From: Psychrobacter sp. DAB_AL43B
GTDB lineage: Bacteria > Pseudomonadota > Gammaproteobacteria > Pseudomonadales > Moraxellaceae
Direction of reading: 5' to 3'
Assembly: GCF_900168255.1 (NCBI RefSeq)
Contig: NZ_LT799838.1
Coordinates: 2,356,001-2,420,000 of the forward strand
DNA length: 64,000 bases
This document shows positions 18,801 through 25,775 of the stretch, piece after piece. Under the pieces are notes generated by a model. It worked only from the letters and a program-made list of their open reading frames with translations. It did not search any database and was not told where the DNA came from. Positions within the stretch are counted from its first letter, which is position 1; each line of letters opens with the position of its first letter. A program made the position numbers and the translations under genes.

Positions 18801-20512
18801 AAGAGACGTTTTCCTAAGTGATAATCGAATAGTGCTTGATGCTGGAAGCTGATTTGATTCTCATGCTTATGCAGTATACCTACAGAGATTAGTGCCTCTA
18901 ATGCATTAGGGTTAGGATTGCTAAGCAAACTTATAGGTATAGAAAACTGCATATTTTGGCTTGCTTTTTCTACAAAATTATCAACAATTGAGTTAGCCAA
19001 ACTCGTATCAGTTAATATTTTACTCAGCTGTTTTATTCTATCTTCCCAGTACAAGCGAGTAAGGTCTATCTTACTGGTGAAGTCAGGATTGTTATGATTA
19101 TCTTTAATAATTCGTAAATATAAACTTAACCATATCGGAATTCTCAGAATAGACTGTTTAATAGGTGATAAAGAGTCATAGTTCTCGTAAGGGTCTAAAA
19201 TTTCTTTAACTTGCTCAGCAGGTAACTCTGATAATTCTATATGAGCAACCTTATCATTGAGATCTAATATCCAATGTTGCAACTGTGGATCTTCTTTTAA
19301 GTCAAAATCTCTACAGGCAAGTACCAAACAGATATCATGATTACTTTCTCTTAATTGAATAACTTGTCTGGCAATCTCCTGACATACTTGCAACGCATTA
19401 CTAGAGTGATTCGCTGTCCAACGTATTGCATCCAACTGATCTAAGATAATGACTGCTTTTGTATCACCCGCAAAAGTATTTAAGCAGAATACAGGTGAAT
19501 GAGTTAATCCTAAATCACGCCCAAATGTGTCGGCGTTTTTTTCAGGGCGATTTCTATCTAGTCGTATAGGCAAAGATATGTATTCTTGCTCATTAAGGTA
19601 ATTACAAAGCTGTAGTAGAAAAGCACTTTTACCCATACCTGCTTCTGCTTTGAGTAAGGTGATAGGATAGCTATTCATGAATTCAAGGCATTCTTCGAGT
19701 TCCGAACGTTTAATTAAGCTATCCTCAATGAGGAAGGGTTTTATAGTGGATTGAAAGTCACAATTAATCCTTTTTATCTCGGAAAACACCCTTTCATCAT
19801 TTTCATAAACTCTTAGATTAAATCCCCGCATCTGCATGTCATTCAGTAGTTGGGATGTAGTGATTGGCAAACGGAGTCTATTAGAGCTTATGGGATAGTT
19901 TTCTATGAAATCAAGAACATTGTTTGGTTTATCAAGAAATAACCGTTTAGCTATTTTAACGAGTTTGTTCTGTGATTCAGAGTTATTATGAAAAGCAACA
20001 ACTTCGAAGTATTTTAAAAAATTAATAGCTTTAAGAATATCAGGTTTTTTATCAATGTCTAAATCTAATCTATCACATAACTCTCTAAAAAGTTTACGAC
20101 GTCTTTCACTTTGGTTTACCTGCTCTTTGATAAAATCTTGAGGATCATCAGTCGTATTTTTAGCACTCAAACTTAGATGAGACAATTGTGTGAAAGACAA
20201 TGGAGAGACGATCTTAAAAGTACATTTATCTCTTTTAATTTGATAAAACGCTTTTTTTAGCACGCCAGCTTGATCAAGTCTTGATAATGTCCATACATCT
20301 GCATCACTATTGCTAGATTTACATTGATGAAACTCTCTGTGACCATCTATTGCTCGGATAATCAAATCTACGCCTATTTCATCTTTACCCAATGGCTCAA
20401 TGGTAACAGAAGCTATTTCTTCTTCAGCTAGCCTTAATAATTGCTCAGCAACCCAGTTTGACTCATAGCTATTGCCAAACTTATCTGCGAACCCACCACC
20501 TTCTAATGCCAT
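15830..20512 (-). CDS. Nuclease-STAND NTPase, Avs-like anti-phage protein
   Basis: Protein of 1560 residues. The N-terminal region (about 1-130) begins ALEGGGFADKFGNSYESNW and contains GVDLII...EFHQCKSS, the Asp...Gln-x-Lys arrangement of a PD-(D/E)xK nuclease of the Cap4/Mrr-like group. A STAND-type P-loop NTPase follows, with Walker A AEAGMGKSAFLLQL (about 285-298) and Walker B AVIILDQLDAIRW (about 352). The remaining 1000 residues are helical and repeat-like (HEAT/TPR style), the sensor arrangement of STAND proteins. Avs proteins with this plan bind phage terminase or portal proteins, tetramerise and degrade DNA. This gene has its own transcription unit: the minus-strand neighbour upstream ends in a terminator at 20600-20630. 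It is visibly AT-rich. Assignment to a particular Avs type cannot be made without alignment. Confidence 0.75.
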   Translation of the reverse strand: MALEGGGFADKFGNSYESNWVAEQLLRLAEEEIASVTIEPLGKDEIGVDLIIRAIDGHREFHQCKSSNSDADVWTLSRLDQAGVLKKAFYQIKRDKCTFKIVSPLSFTQLSHLSLSAKNTTDDPQDFIKEQVNQSERRRKLFRELCDRLDLDIDKKPDILKAINFLKYFEVVAFHNNSESQNKLVKIAKRLFLDKPNNVLDFIENYPISSNRLRLPITTSQLLNDMQMRGFNLRVYENDERVFSEIKRINCDFQSTIKPFLIEDSLIKRSELEECLEFMNSYPITLLKAEAGMGKSAFLLQLCNYLNEQEYISLPIRLDRNRPEKNADTFGRDLGLTHSPVFCLNTFAGDTKAVIILDQLDAIRWTANHSSNALQVCQEIARQVIQLRESNHDICLVLACRDFDLKEDPQLQHWILDLNDKVAHIELSELPAEQVKEILDPYENYDSLSPIKQSILRIPIWLSLYLRIIKDNHNNPDFTSKIDLTRLYWEDRIKQLSKILTDTSLANSIVDNFVEKASQNMQFSIPISLLSNPNPNALEALISVGILHKHENQISFQHQALFDYHLGKRLFDTAQRSSDALLEEIGSKSEQTLTRREHIKYALKLLAQSKQSVFCKNALALLNSTDIRFHIKYLAINVIGEVTTIKAPLRHLIISLIDNEELSQPFIDHACFGHPQIVEVLSEQNVISRWLNGSDSQMDLAIRLLISIADKAPGIVIKEIEPFIGLSEQWNNRCYSALNWNIQDDSEAMFIVRKRLLQLGCSVNYINWNELSKNHPRKAIELIQLIIESYKEELTDSSFEIKESEELDNYLHRKVWREGQIEDLESISEALPYDVLEKLMPQVFKIISSSIDENSYTRIWLYRDRLLFNEHRDFLIRGVLGILFEAGKQYTDKPNELFNLLTLYLTNKHPVVEHIIANLLLNLTIKYSDQVIKWLLDNPTTRLACGNDYEEPKWVLSGKLIEKFSPHCEKETFNHLELAIFDVGLNKNIDSIKYALEIRRKFGNFWTSYWGEAQYFLLNKLDNHRISKRSIDLYNVLQRRFEGYSDTYFYSHDPTFGGVLTSPLIKVNKLSDKAWKKIILNDEKRFDTWKMKAVSTDVIAESSIRMFAQSLSTAVKNEPARFAKLALTLPKNINKEFIENICYGLADNNSSNLAKDFKENWQPCPLDLRYKVIRHFEGFNESQALTRLLADTPKIIDYPDMLNKLIGIALHSSNPNNNKLNVYDPKEGDHAEYTTAESLMQNSINCYRGIAYGGIAKIFWDNEEYARDNLSLIDSAINDPHPAVKIVAVRLLTPFLNYDINYALQRFLDLCKSDLRMSCAYESYHFFNSAFTDDFREQYVALVKLMLISEYEEVRKQAGIQVFARYLFNGLFENEVSSVLTADESVKLGIAEVLVQFLTVDDYAEQEHKLVNVYRSLINDSSQKVRDNLLHSVREKNFWNKGVTEELLDIYMNSQTAHRKIYHLFYALENHVLNLEGYKSMLLQLFSEIATSTLSAEAKQSVHSEMDRLTKILQRIYDEAVDDEDEGILNVCLDIWDDLLKSDGYAVRQASKHLENGLLS

Positions 20513-20599
20513 AGCTGAATTACCTTCATTAATACCAGTATGTTGAAAATAGTAGCATGAAAGGATGTTTAAAGAAGATAAATGTAGAAACCTTCAATC

Positions 20600-20630
20600 A
20601 AAAAAACCAGAGAGCATTAGCAATCTGGTT
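20600..20630 (-). terminator. Rho-independent terminator of the small-gene pair
   Basis: Read on the minus strand: AACCAGA - loop - TCTGGTT followed by seven T. It separates the two small genes (20651-21281) from the STAND gene downstream, so the latter needs its own promoter in 20513-20599. Confidence 0.75.
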
Positions 20631-20650
20631 ATTAAGTACTCTTTAAATTA

Positions 20651-20971
20651 TTACCTACCAACTGTAAGCTGCCCGCCAGAAAAACTTATACATGATTCGC
20701 AGAACCAATATGATTGTTTTCTGATATAAGGTATATCTGCTGGTACATCAAGTTGATACGGCCGTCCACAGTACTCACAGTGCACATCATCTAAGTAAGC
20801 CTGGCACTCCGCTAATACGCCGAACAAAATATGATAATCGATATGGTATTGTCTGCAGAGTATCTCTATATGTTCTACATAACGTCCATCATGCCCGTAT
20901 GCCCAATAATCTTCGCATAGTTGTATGTCGGACTGATCTGCATTAGCGCTAAAAATAAGTTTTAAGCTCAT
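20651..20971 (-). CDS. Small putative zinc-binding protein of unknown function
   Basis: About 106 residues starting at MSLKLIFS; GGAG lies 7 bases before this ATG, so it is preferred over the ATG four codons upstream. Two Cys pairs in the C-terminal half (HCEYCGRPY and WFCESCISF) about 30 residues apart suggest a zinc ribbon. The N-terminal half is acidic and helical, rich in Tyr, His and Asp. Family not recognised. It lies 31 bp downstream of the 92-residue gene in a two-gene unit closed by the terminator at 20600-20630. The unit is controlled from the region with CTRYAG boxes shared with the XRE gene. Confidence 0.65.
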   Translation of the reverse strand: MSLKLIFSANADQSDIQLCEDYWAYGHDGRYVEHIEILCRQYHIDYHILFGVLAECQAYLDDVHCEYCGRPYQLDVPADIPYIRKQSYWFCESCISFSGGQLTVGR

Positions 20972-21002
20972 GTTTATCTCCAAACCAAATAATTAACGTT
21001 AA

Positions 21003-21281
21003 TCACAACGAATAAGGAATCTCGTAATGATTCATAATGTCCAAAAATTTGGTCTCAAGATTCGTTAAGGTATAACGATTCAGCGCTAATCCTTCATTTA
21101 GCTCACGTTGCACCCATATTCTAACCGCTTCATCATTATAGAAGATGGGGTTAACGCCTAGCATCTTTGCTAAATGTGAACCCTGTTGTATTTGCAGGTT
21201 TACCATAAGCTTGGTAGATAGCGATATCGCTTCAGCACTCAGCCAAATTGAAGCATGCGGCGGTTTAATAAATGTGTTCAT
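21003..21281 (-). CDS. Small hypothetical protein, first gene of a two-gene unit
   Basis: 92 residues, start supported by AGGAG at ideal spacing. Predominantly helical, with no Cys and no membrane segment; includes LGVNPIFYNDEAVRIWVQREL. Not recognised. The candidate operator CTACAG on the minus strand directly abuts the ribosome-binding sequence (21291-21300), so binding there could block translation or transcription start. With the next gene it forms a compact small-protein pair of the size of toxin-antitoxin or anti-repressor pairs, but no family evidence supports either role. Confidence 0.6.
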   Translation of the reverse strand: MNTFIKPPHASIWLSAEAISLSTKLMVNLQIQQGSHLAKMLGVNPIFYNDEAVRIWVQRELNEGLALNRYTLTNLETKFLDIMNHYEIPYSL

Positions 21282-21290
21282 GTATAATCT

Positions 21291-21799
21291 CCTGTAGATT
21301 AATATTTACCCCTGTTAGTCGTAATGACTTTCTACAGATTAAATTATACATACATTTTGAGCTATTGCAACTGAAAATAACCTTCTATAGATCTTTTTGT
21401 TACTAAATAGAACATTTAACCTATTTGAGAAACTATAGTTTGCTGCGTATTATTTGTTGTAATAACTGATAAGCGCAGCGTTATCTTGGATTCTAAAAGG
21501 AGGAACGTTTATTTTTCTTCCTTAACTATCTCATAAAGGTCGCCCACTTCAATATCCAAATATAAACATAGCTTCTCGACAACTTCTAGATCCACTCTAG
21601 TGGCTTCTTCGTTATACATGCGTGTGATTGTGCCTCTGTTCACATCAGTATCTCTAGATACATCAGCAATCTTTAGTCTTTTCTCACCCATAATTCTAGA
21701 TAAATTGCACTTCACCATAACCTCCTCCATATTAAAATAACCTACTGTAGATAAAAATGTCTTGCAAAAGATTATTTTTAGTGTAAATTATGTTCTATA
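21291..21799. promoter_or_regulatory. Five dispersed TCTAYAG boxes, candidate operators
   Basis: A 7-base box TCTAYAG (core CTRYAG, near palindromic) occurs at about 21292-21298 (minus), 21331-21337 (plus), 21384-21390 (plus), 21743-21751 (minus) and 21792-21799 (plus). Three copies lie upstream of the small-gene pair, and two lie in the divergent region between the XRE gene and the excisionase-like gene. This is the expected layout for sites of the XRE regulator encoded between them, setting a switch between repressor and excisionase/integrase expression. Assignment of the binding protein is inference. The 227-bp gap 21282-21508 contains no gene. Confidence 0.5.
21509..21718 (-). CDS. XRE/Cro-type helix-turn-helix regulator
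   Basis: 69 residues. The start at ATG 21718 has GGAGGAGG immediately upstream; the ATG four codons earlier would place that sequence inside the gene. A compact HTH of the Cro/YozG type spans nearly the whole protein (IADVSRDTDVNRGTITRMYN is the helix-turn-helix), followed by VEKLCLYLDIEVGDLYEIV, typical of this small family. It is divergent from the excisionase-like gene at 21855, with two TCTAYAG boxes between. Likely represses the mobility genes and/or itself. Confidence 0.85.
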   Translation of the reverse strand: MVKCNLSRIMGEKRLKIADVSRDTDVNRGTITRMYNEEATRVDLEVVEKLCLYLDIEVGDLYEIVKEEK

Positions 21800-21854
21800 G
21801 CAGGTCATAAAGCTATCAGATAATAACACTTTAATCTTTAGTAAGGATTTTACT

Positions 21855-22070
21855 ATGAGTTATACCTATTTAACAACTGAAGAGCTGTCACAACGTATTA
21901 AATATGACAGCAAGACCATACGCAACCAGCTTAAAGATGCGGTATTCATTGAGGGCGTTCATTACATCAAACCCTTTGGAGGTAGAAAGATCCTTTTCAT
22001 ATGGCAAAAGATTGAAGAGCTGATGCTGACAGGCTACGACGATACCATTCCATTTGCAGCGGGAGTGTAA
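21855..22070 (+). CDS. Excisionase-like small DNA-binding protein
   Basis: 71 residues beginning TYLTTEELSQRIKYDSKTIR, a MerR/Xis-type winged-helix opening in which helix two would read DNA. AAGGA lies at good spacing before the ATG. It ends 2 bp before the integrase, so the two are certainly co-transcribed. The pairing of a small HTH protein with an integrase having a DUF3596-type N-terminus is the common xis-int arrangement. The directionality role is inferred from position. Confidence 0.75.
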   Translation: MSYTYLTTEELSQRIKYDSKTIRNQLKDAVFIEGVHYIKPFGGRKILFIWQKIEELMLTGYDDTIPFAAGV

Positions 22071-22072
22071 TC

Positions 22073-23248
22073 ATGGCGAGTATCAATAGCCGTAATGGCA
22101 ACCTTTATGTAGATTTCCGATACATAAATCAACGTTGTAGAGAGCAAACCTTACTGTCAGACACTAAGCCTAATCGAAAGCGTCTAGAAAATTTCGTTAG
22201 CAAAATGGAGGCAGACATTCAATTAGGTAGTTTTCGATATGAAAACTATTTTCCGCAAAGTAAAAAGCTTGAGCAGTTTCAAAGCTTAGAGCTTATGAGG
22301 TCAACGAATAGTCATAAGGACTCAAGCTCAGGCTTTGATAGTTTTAGCAAAGTTTGGTTAGAGGAGAAAAAGCCGGAATGGCGGGACTCTCAAATAAGTA
22401 ATGTGGAAGATATATTTAGAATTTACCTAATTCCTCATTTTAGCAATTTACCGCTAAATACCATTAGCAAAGCCAAAATCATGAATTTTCGAGGCAAGTT
22501 AGTCAAAGATGGTAATAACGGACGAACTTTATCAGCGTCTCGCATTAATCATATTATGACGCCATTACGTATGGTGCTGATCGAAGCCTCTGAGCGTTTT
22601 GATTTTGACAGCCCTTGGAAGAATATAAAACCACTCAGTGAGCCTAAAAGTAATGTCAGTCCTTTTACTCTAGAAGAGGTCATGCTGATTATCAATAACG
22701 TGAGAGCAGATTATAAGCCTTACTATATCGTACGTTTTTTTACAGGTATGCGTACAGGTGAGATTGATGGCTTGCCTTGGAGAAATATAGATTTTGAGCG
22801 CCGACAAATCATTATTGATCAGGCAGTCGTTAATGGTGTCATAGGCGAAACTAAAACCTCAGGTTCGAATCGTATTATTCAGATGAACCAACTGGTTTAT
22901 GATGCGTTAATTGGTCAGCAGAAACTAACTAAACATCAAAGTGAGTTCGTGTTCTGTACAAAAGCGGGTACCCCTTTAAATCATCGTAATGTGACAAAGC
23001 GAATTTGGTATCCGTTACTACGATATTTAGAGCTTGATAAGCGAAATCCTTACCAAAGTAGACATACGGCCGCGACGCTTTGGCTTGCTGCCGGAGAATC
23101 TCCTGAGTGGATTGCTGCACAAATGGGTCATAGCAACACAAAAATGCTATTCACAGTGTATTCTCGCTATGTGCCAAACCTTACTCGTCAAGACGGAAGT
23201 GCTTTAGATAAGCTACTGATAGCACGAGGAATATTGCAAAACATATGA
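22073..23248 (+). CDS. int: Tyrosine integrase with N-terminal arm-binding domain
   Basis: 391 residues. The N-terminal 65 residues (SRNGNLYVDFRYINQRCREQ) fit the DUF3596 arm-DNA-binding domain, followed by a SAM-like core-binding domain (about 95-195) and the catalytic domain. Catalytic residues visible: Arg in FFTGMRTGEIDGL (about 227), Lys in GETKTSGSNR, Arg-His in NPYQSRHTAAT (Tyr replaces the first box II His, usual in this subfamily), His in AAQMGHSNTKM and the nucleophile Tyr in FTVYSRYVPN. A complete, apparently functional enzyme and the best candidate for the recombinase that used tRNA-Asp, although it lies about 17 kb from either att site. The gene is followed by a terminator. Confidence 0.92.
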   Translation: MASINSRNGNLYVDFRYINQRCREQTLLSDTKPNRKRLENFVSKMEADIQLGSFRYENYFPQSKKLEQFQSLELMRSTNSHKDSSSGFDSFSKVWLEEKKPEWRDSQISNVEDIFRIYLIPHFSNLPLNTISKAKIMNFRGKLVKDGNNGRTLSASRINHIMTPLRMVLIEASERFDFDSPWKNIKPLSEPKSNVSPFTLEEVMLIINNVRADYKPYYIVRFFTGMRTGEIDGLPWRNIDFERRQIIIDQAVVNGVIGETKTSGSNRIIQMNQLVYDALIGQQKLTKHQSEFVFCTKAGTPLNHRNVTKRIWYPLLRYLELDKRNPYQSRHTAATLWLAAGESPEWIAAQMGHSNTKMLFTVYSRYVPNLTRQDGSALDKLLIARGILQNI

Positions 23249-23265
23249 AAAACGCTATATTTAAC

Positions 23266-23296
23266 AAAAAGACATCCGAACAGGTGTCTTTTTTTT
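23266..23296 (+). terminator. Rho-independent terminator after int
   Basis: AAAAAGACA - loop - TGTCTTTTTTTT, 17 bp after the integrase stop. It separates the xis-int unit from the recombinase trio that starts 47 bp further on. Confidence 0.8.
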
Positions 23297-23342
23297 GTTT
23301 TATCGCTGGATGCTTTGTATAAATGGAGCTACAGTTATTTGA

Positions 23343-25775
23343 ATGGCTTGTAACGGTGGCAGAATAATGGCTAATGAAGATAATCGCTTAAAACAGAGCA
23401 ATCATATTGAAAAATGGCTAAATTCACATATTTTAGAACTGGGTCATAATCATGAGATCGAAAGCCTGCTTATTGAGCTTACTTTCTTATTAGATACCAC
23501 CCCTTCTCATTACAAAATAGAGCTTAGAGACGAGCATCAATATTTATCTGCGTGGATTAAAAAACAACGTTCCAACTCAGACTTAATAGATCCTAAAAAT
23601 AGTCCTATTTACAATAATGGGATTCAAGACAAATCATTTTTACAAGAAGTTAGTGAACGCTATGTTATTGCGTTTCTAGCAAGCCGTGCTTCTTGCCTTA
23701 AAATCAATACATATCGCTCAGTTTACTTTCTACTTTGCCTAAAAATGGTTAAGTTAACAGACTATGAGAGCCGTATTAGGACAACCTTAAACGAATGCCG
23801 TTATCTGACAACCAAAGTTAGAAGCTTTTTAGTACCTTTTTTGCCAAATATTCTACAAACTCAGGGATTACAACAATTATGGCAGACACTTGAAGAAGGT
23901 AGAATTCAATCAACGCAACAAAATGATGTAAATAAAAAACTATCAAGCTACATTTATGAGTTTATTTTACCGATTGAAAACTGCTTTAAGAATGAATCTG
24001 GTATTACACGTAACGTCAAACAGGCTGAGAAGCTTGTTGATGGTTCTGAATCTATAGATGACACCACAGGGAACACGATTAGTGATTTAGTTTTAGTTAC
24101 AGAAGTGGTTAACGATAATAGCGCTTTTGAAGTAGAAGAACGTCAAGATGATGAAGAGCAGTCATTTGCGCAGGTGTCCATTACACAGCCTACTAATTAT
24201 TATTTGGATAGAGTACGAGCAGAGCAGCAAATAAATAGTCGCCATCAACGGACTATGAGTCAAACGACCGATGTGAACAATGCACATCCAGATGACATCA
24301 AGGTCTTAGTTAATAGCTTAATGCCTACGTTACTAAAATTGAGGTTAGAAAAGTTAAACGATATATATGATCAAGATAATATAAACATTGAGTTTGATAT
24401 CAATCATCAAGCAGAGCTCTATTTGCTAATGCTTTTATTGTCAGGGCTGCCTAATATATTCATCTCTGAAAACCTTAAATTAAGCTATCAGTCTTATAAG
24501 TATTCTTTAGAGTTCACACCGACCCGAAGCGTCATTCAAGAGAGCTGGGATGCTAGTCTGTGTGCTGATAACAGAGACAATCTGACGCTTTTTTTTCCTG
24601 AAATTGTAGGAAGGTTGCATTACTGCATTGCAAACGATATAAGTTCAAAAGTTTTTGAACAGGTTATACAGCAAGCAAGTAATCAGCTTAAAAATATTAA
24701 TAAAGAGCATAGAACCAGGCTGACGATAAACAAGGTTAAAAACTATATTTCCCACTTTTTAACTCAGAAAGGACGTGATACTGCTTTGATAGACGTGCTA
24801 ACGGAACAGCCCATCAATCATCAATCAGCGCTTCCGTATTTTAATGTCAGTCAATACGATTTATATAGTTGCCAGTATGATTTTATTGAACACTTAACTA
24901 ATATGCTTGACGAGGATCTTTCTTGTGGTAGATATGCATGTCAGTTTTTTACATTGCTAGAAGATAAATTAACTGGGTATTGGGAAAAACAAACGGGCAG
25001 TGCTTTAGCTATCAGTGAAATACGTTTAAAGGATGTGGTATCTACACTGCGTGATAGATTACAAACGCAGATTGATGATAGGCATCTTGATGATTTCGAA
25101 TCAATGGTTGAGATGCACAATACGTTTACTGACTATTTATATATTATGCTATCAATATCTAGTGGTTATCGTCCCGTTAGTGAACCATTTGGTAGGCTCG
25201 ATCATATTGATACCCTTACTAAGAAATTTTTTATCAGTGATAAAGAAAACCATCAAGATACGCAAGGACGGTTTATTTATCTACCAGATACGGCAAATGA
25301 GCAGATTAAAAAGTATGTTCACTTTTTGCAGAAGAACGCTAGTATTCTATCCAGACTAGATAATCCGCTTGGTCATATTTACCAAAGTATCCTTAAAAGT
25401 AATATTGGATTAATCGTCTATCTTAATTTTGACAAGGAAACCGATAGGATTACCGAAGTCTCTCTCAACAAAAACTATCTTCATGAACGACTGTCTAAGC
25501 ATATCAATCTACCTATGAATTGGCATCGTCATTTTATCCGTTCGTTCCAACCCATTGAAGTAGGTCTATATTCTACAAATGAGCATTCAACGCATGAAGT
25601 ATTTAGTCACGATTTGATTGGCGCATGGATGGGACATGCTGACGCTCTTGGTTTTGATTTCTATAATCGATATAGTGGCCTTAAACGTAGCGAATTGAGA
25701 CGATTTTCGGTGTACTTGGATCAAGTGCTTAAGAATATTGGTTTTAAGACGATGACACTGGAGAGAAGAAAGTGA
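23343..25775 (+). CDS. Large tyrosine-recombinase-like protein, trio gene 1
   Basis: 810 residues (802 if the ATG at 23367 is used; GGTGGCAG precedes that one). The C-terminal 220 residues carry a tyrosine-recombinase-like signature: box I Arg in SSGYRPVSEPF (about 608), an H-x-x-R-like element in NWHRHFIRSF (about 727), then GAWMGHADALGF and a candidate nucleophile in FYNRYSG (about 763-775). The remaining 580 residues are not recognised and include an acidic linker near 230-290. The stop overlaps the next gene's GTG start (GTGA), so the pair is translationally coupled. The catalytic boxes diverge from the canonical consensus, so it may be a structural or partner subunit rather than an active enzyme. 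Confidence 0.7.
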   Translation: MACNGGRIMANEDNRLKQSNHIEKWLNSHILELGHNHEIESLLIELTFLLDTTPSHYKIELRDEHQYLSAWIKKQRSNSDLIDPKNSPIYNNGIQDKSFLQEVSERYVIAFLASRASCLKINTYRSVYFLLCLKMVKLTDYESRIRTTLNECRYLTTKVRSFLVPFLPNILQTQGLQQLWQTLEEGRIQSTQQNDVNKKLSSYIYEFILPIENCFKNESGITRNVKQAEKLVDGSESIDDTTGNTISDLVLVTEVVNDNSAFEVEERQDDEEQSFAQVSITQPTNYYLDRVRAEQQINSRHQRTMSQTTDVNNAHPDDIKVLVNSLMPTLLKLRLEKLNDIYDQDNINIEFDINHQAELYLLMLLLSGLPNIFISENLKLSYQSYKYSLEFTPTRSVIQESWDASLCADNRDNLTLFFPEIVGRLHYCIANDISSKVFEQVIQQASNQLKNINKEHRTRLTINKVKNYISHFLTQKGRDTALIDVLTEQPINHQSALPYFNVSQYDLYSCQYDFIEHLTNMLDEDLSCGRYACQFFTLLEDKLTGYWEKQTGSALAISEIRLKDVVSTLRDRLQTQIDDRHLDDFESMVEMHNTFTDYLYIMLSISSGYRPVSEPFGRLDHIDTLTKKFFISDKENHQDTQGRFIYLPDTANEQIKKYVHFLQKNASILSRLDNPLGHIYQSILKSNIGLIVYLNFDKETDRITEVSLNKNYLHERLSKHINLPMNWHRHFIRSFQPIEVGLYSTNEHSTHEVFSHDLIGAWMGHADALGFDFYNRYSGLKRSELRRFSVYLDQVLKNIGFKTMTLERRK

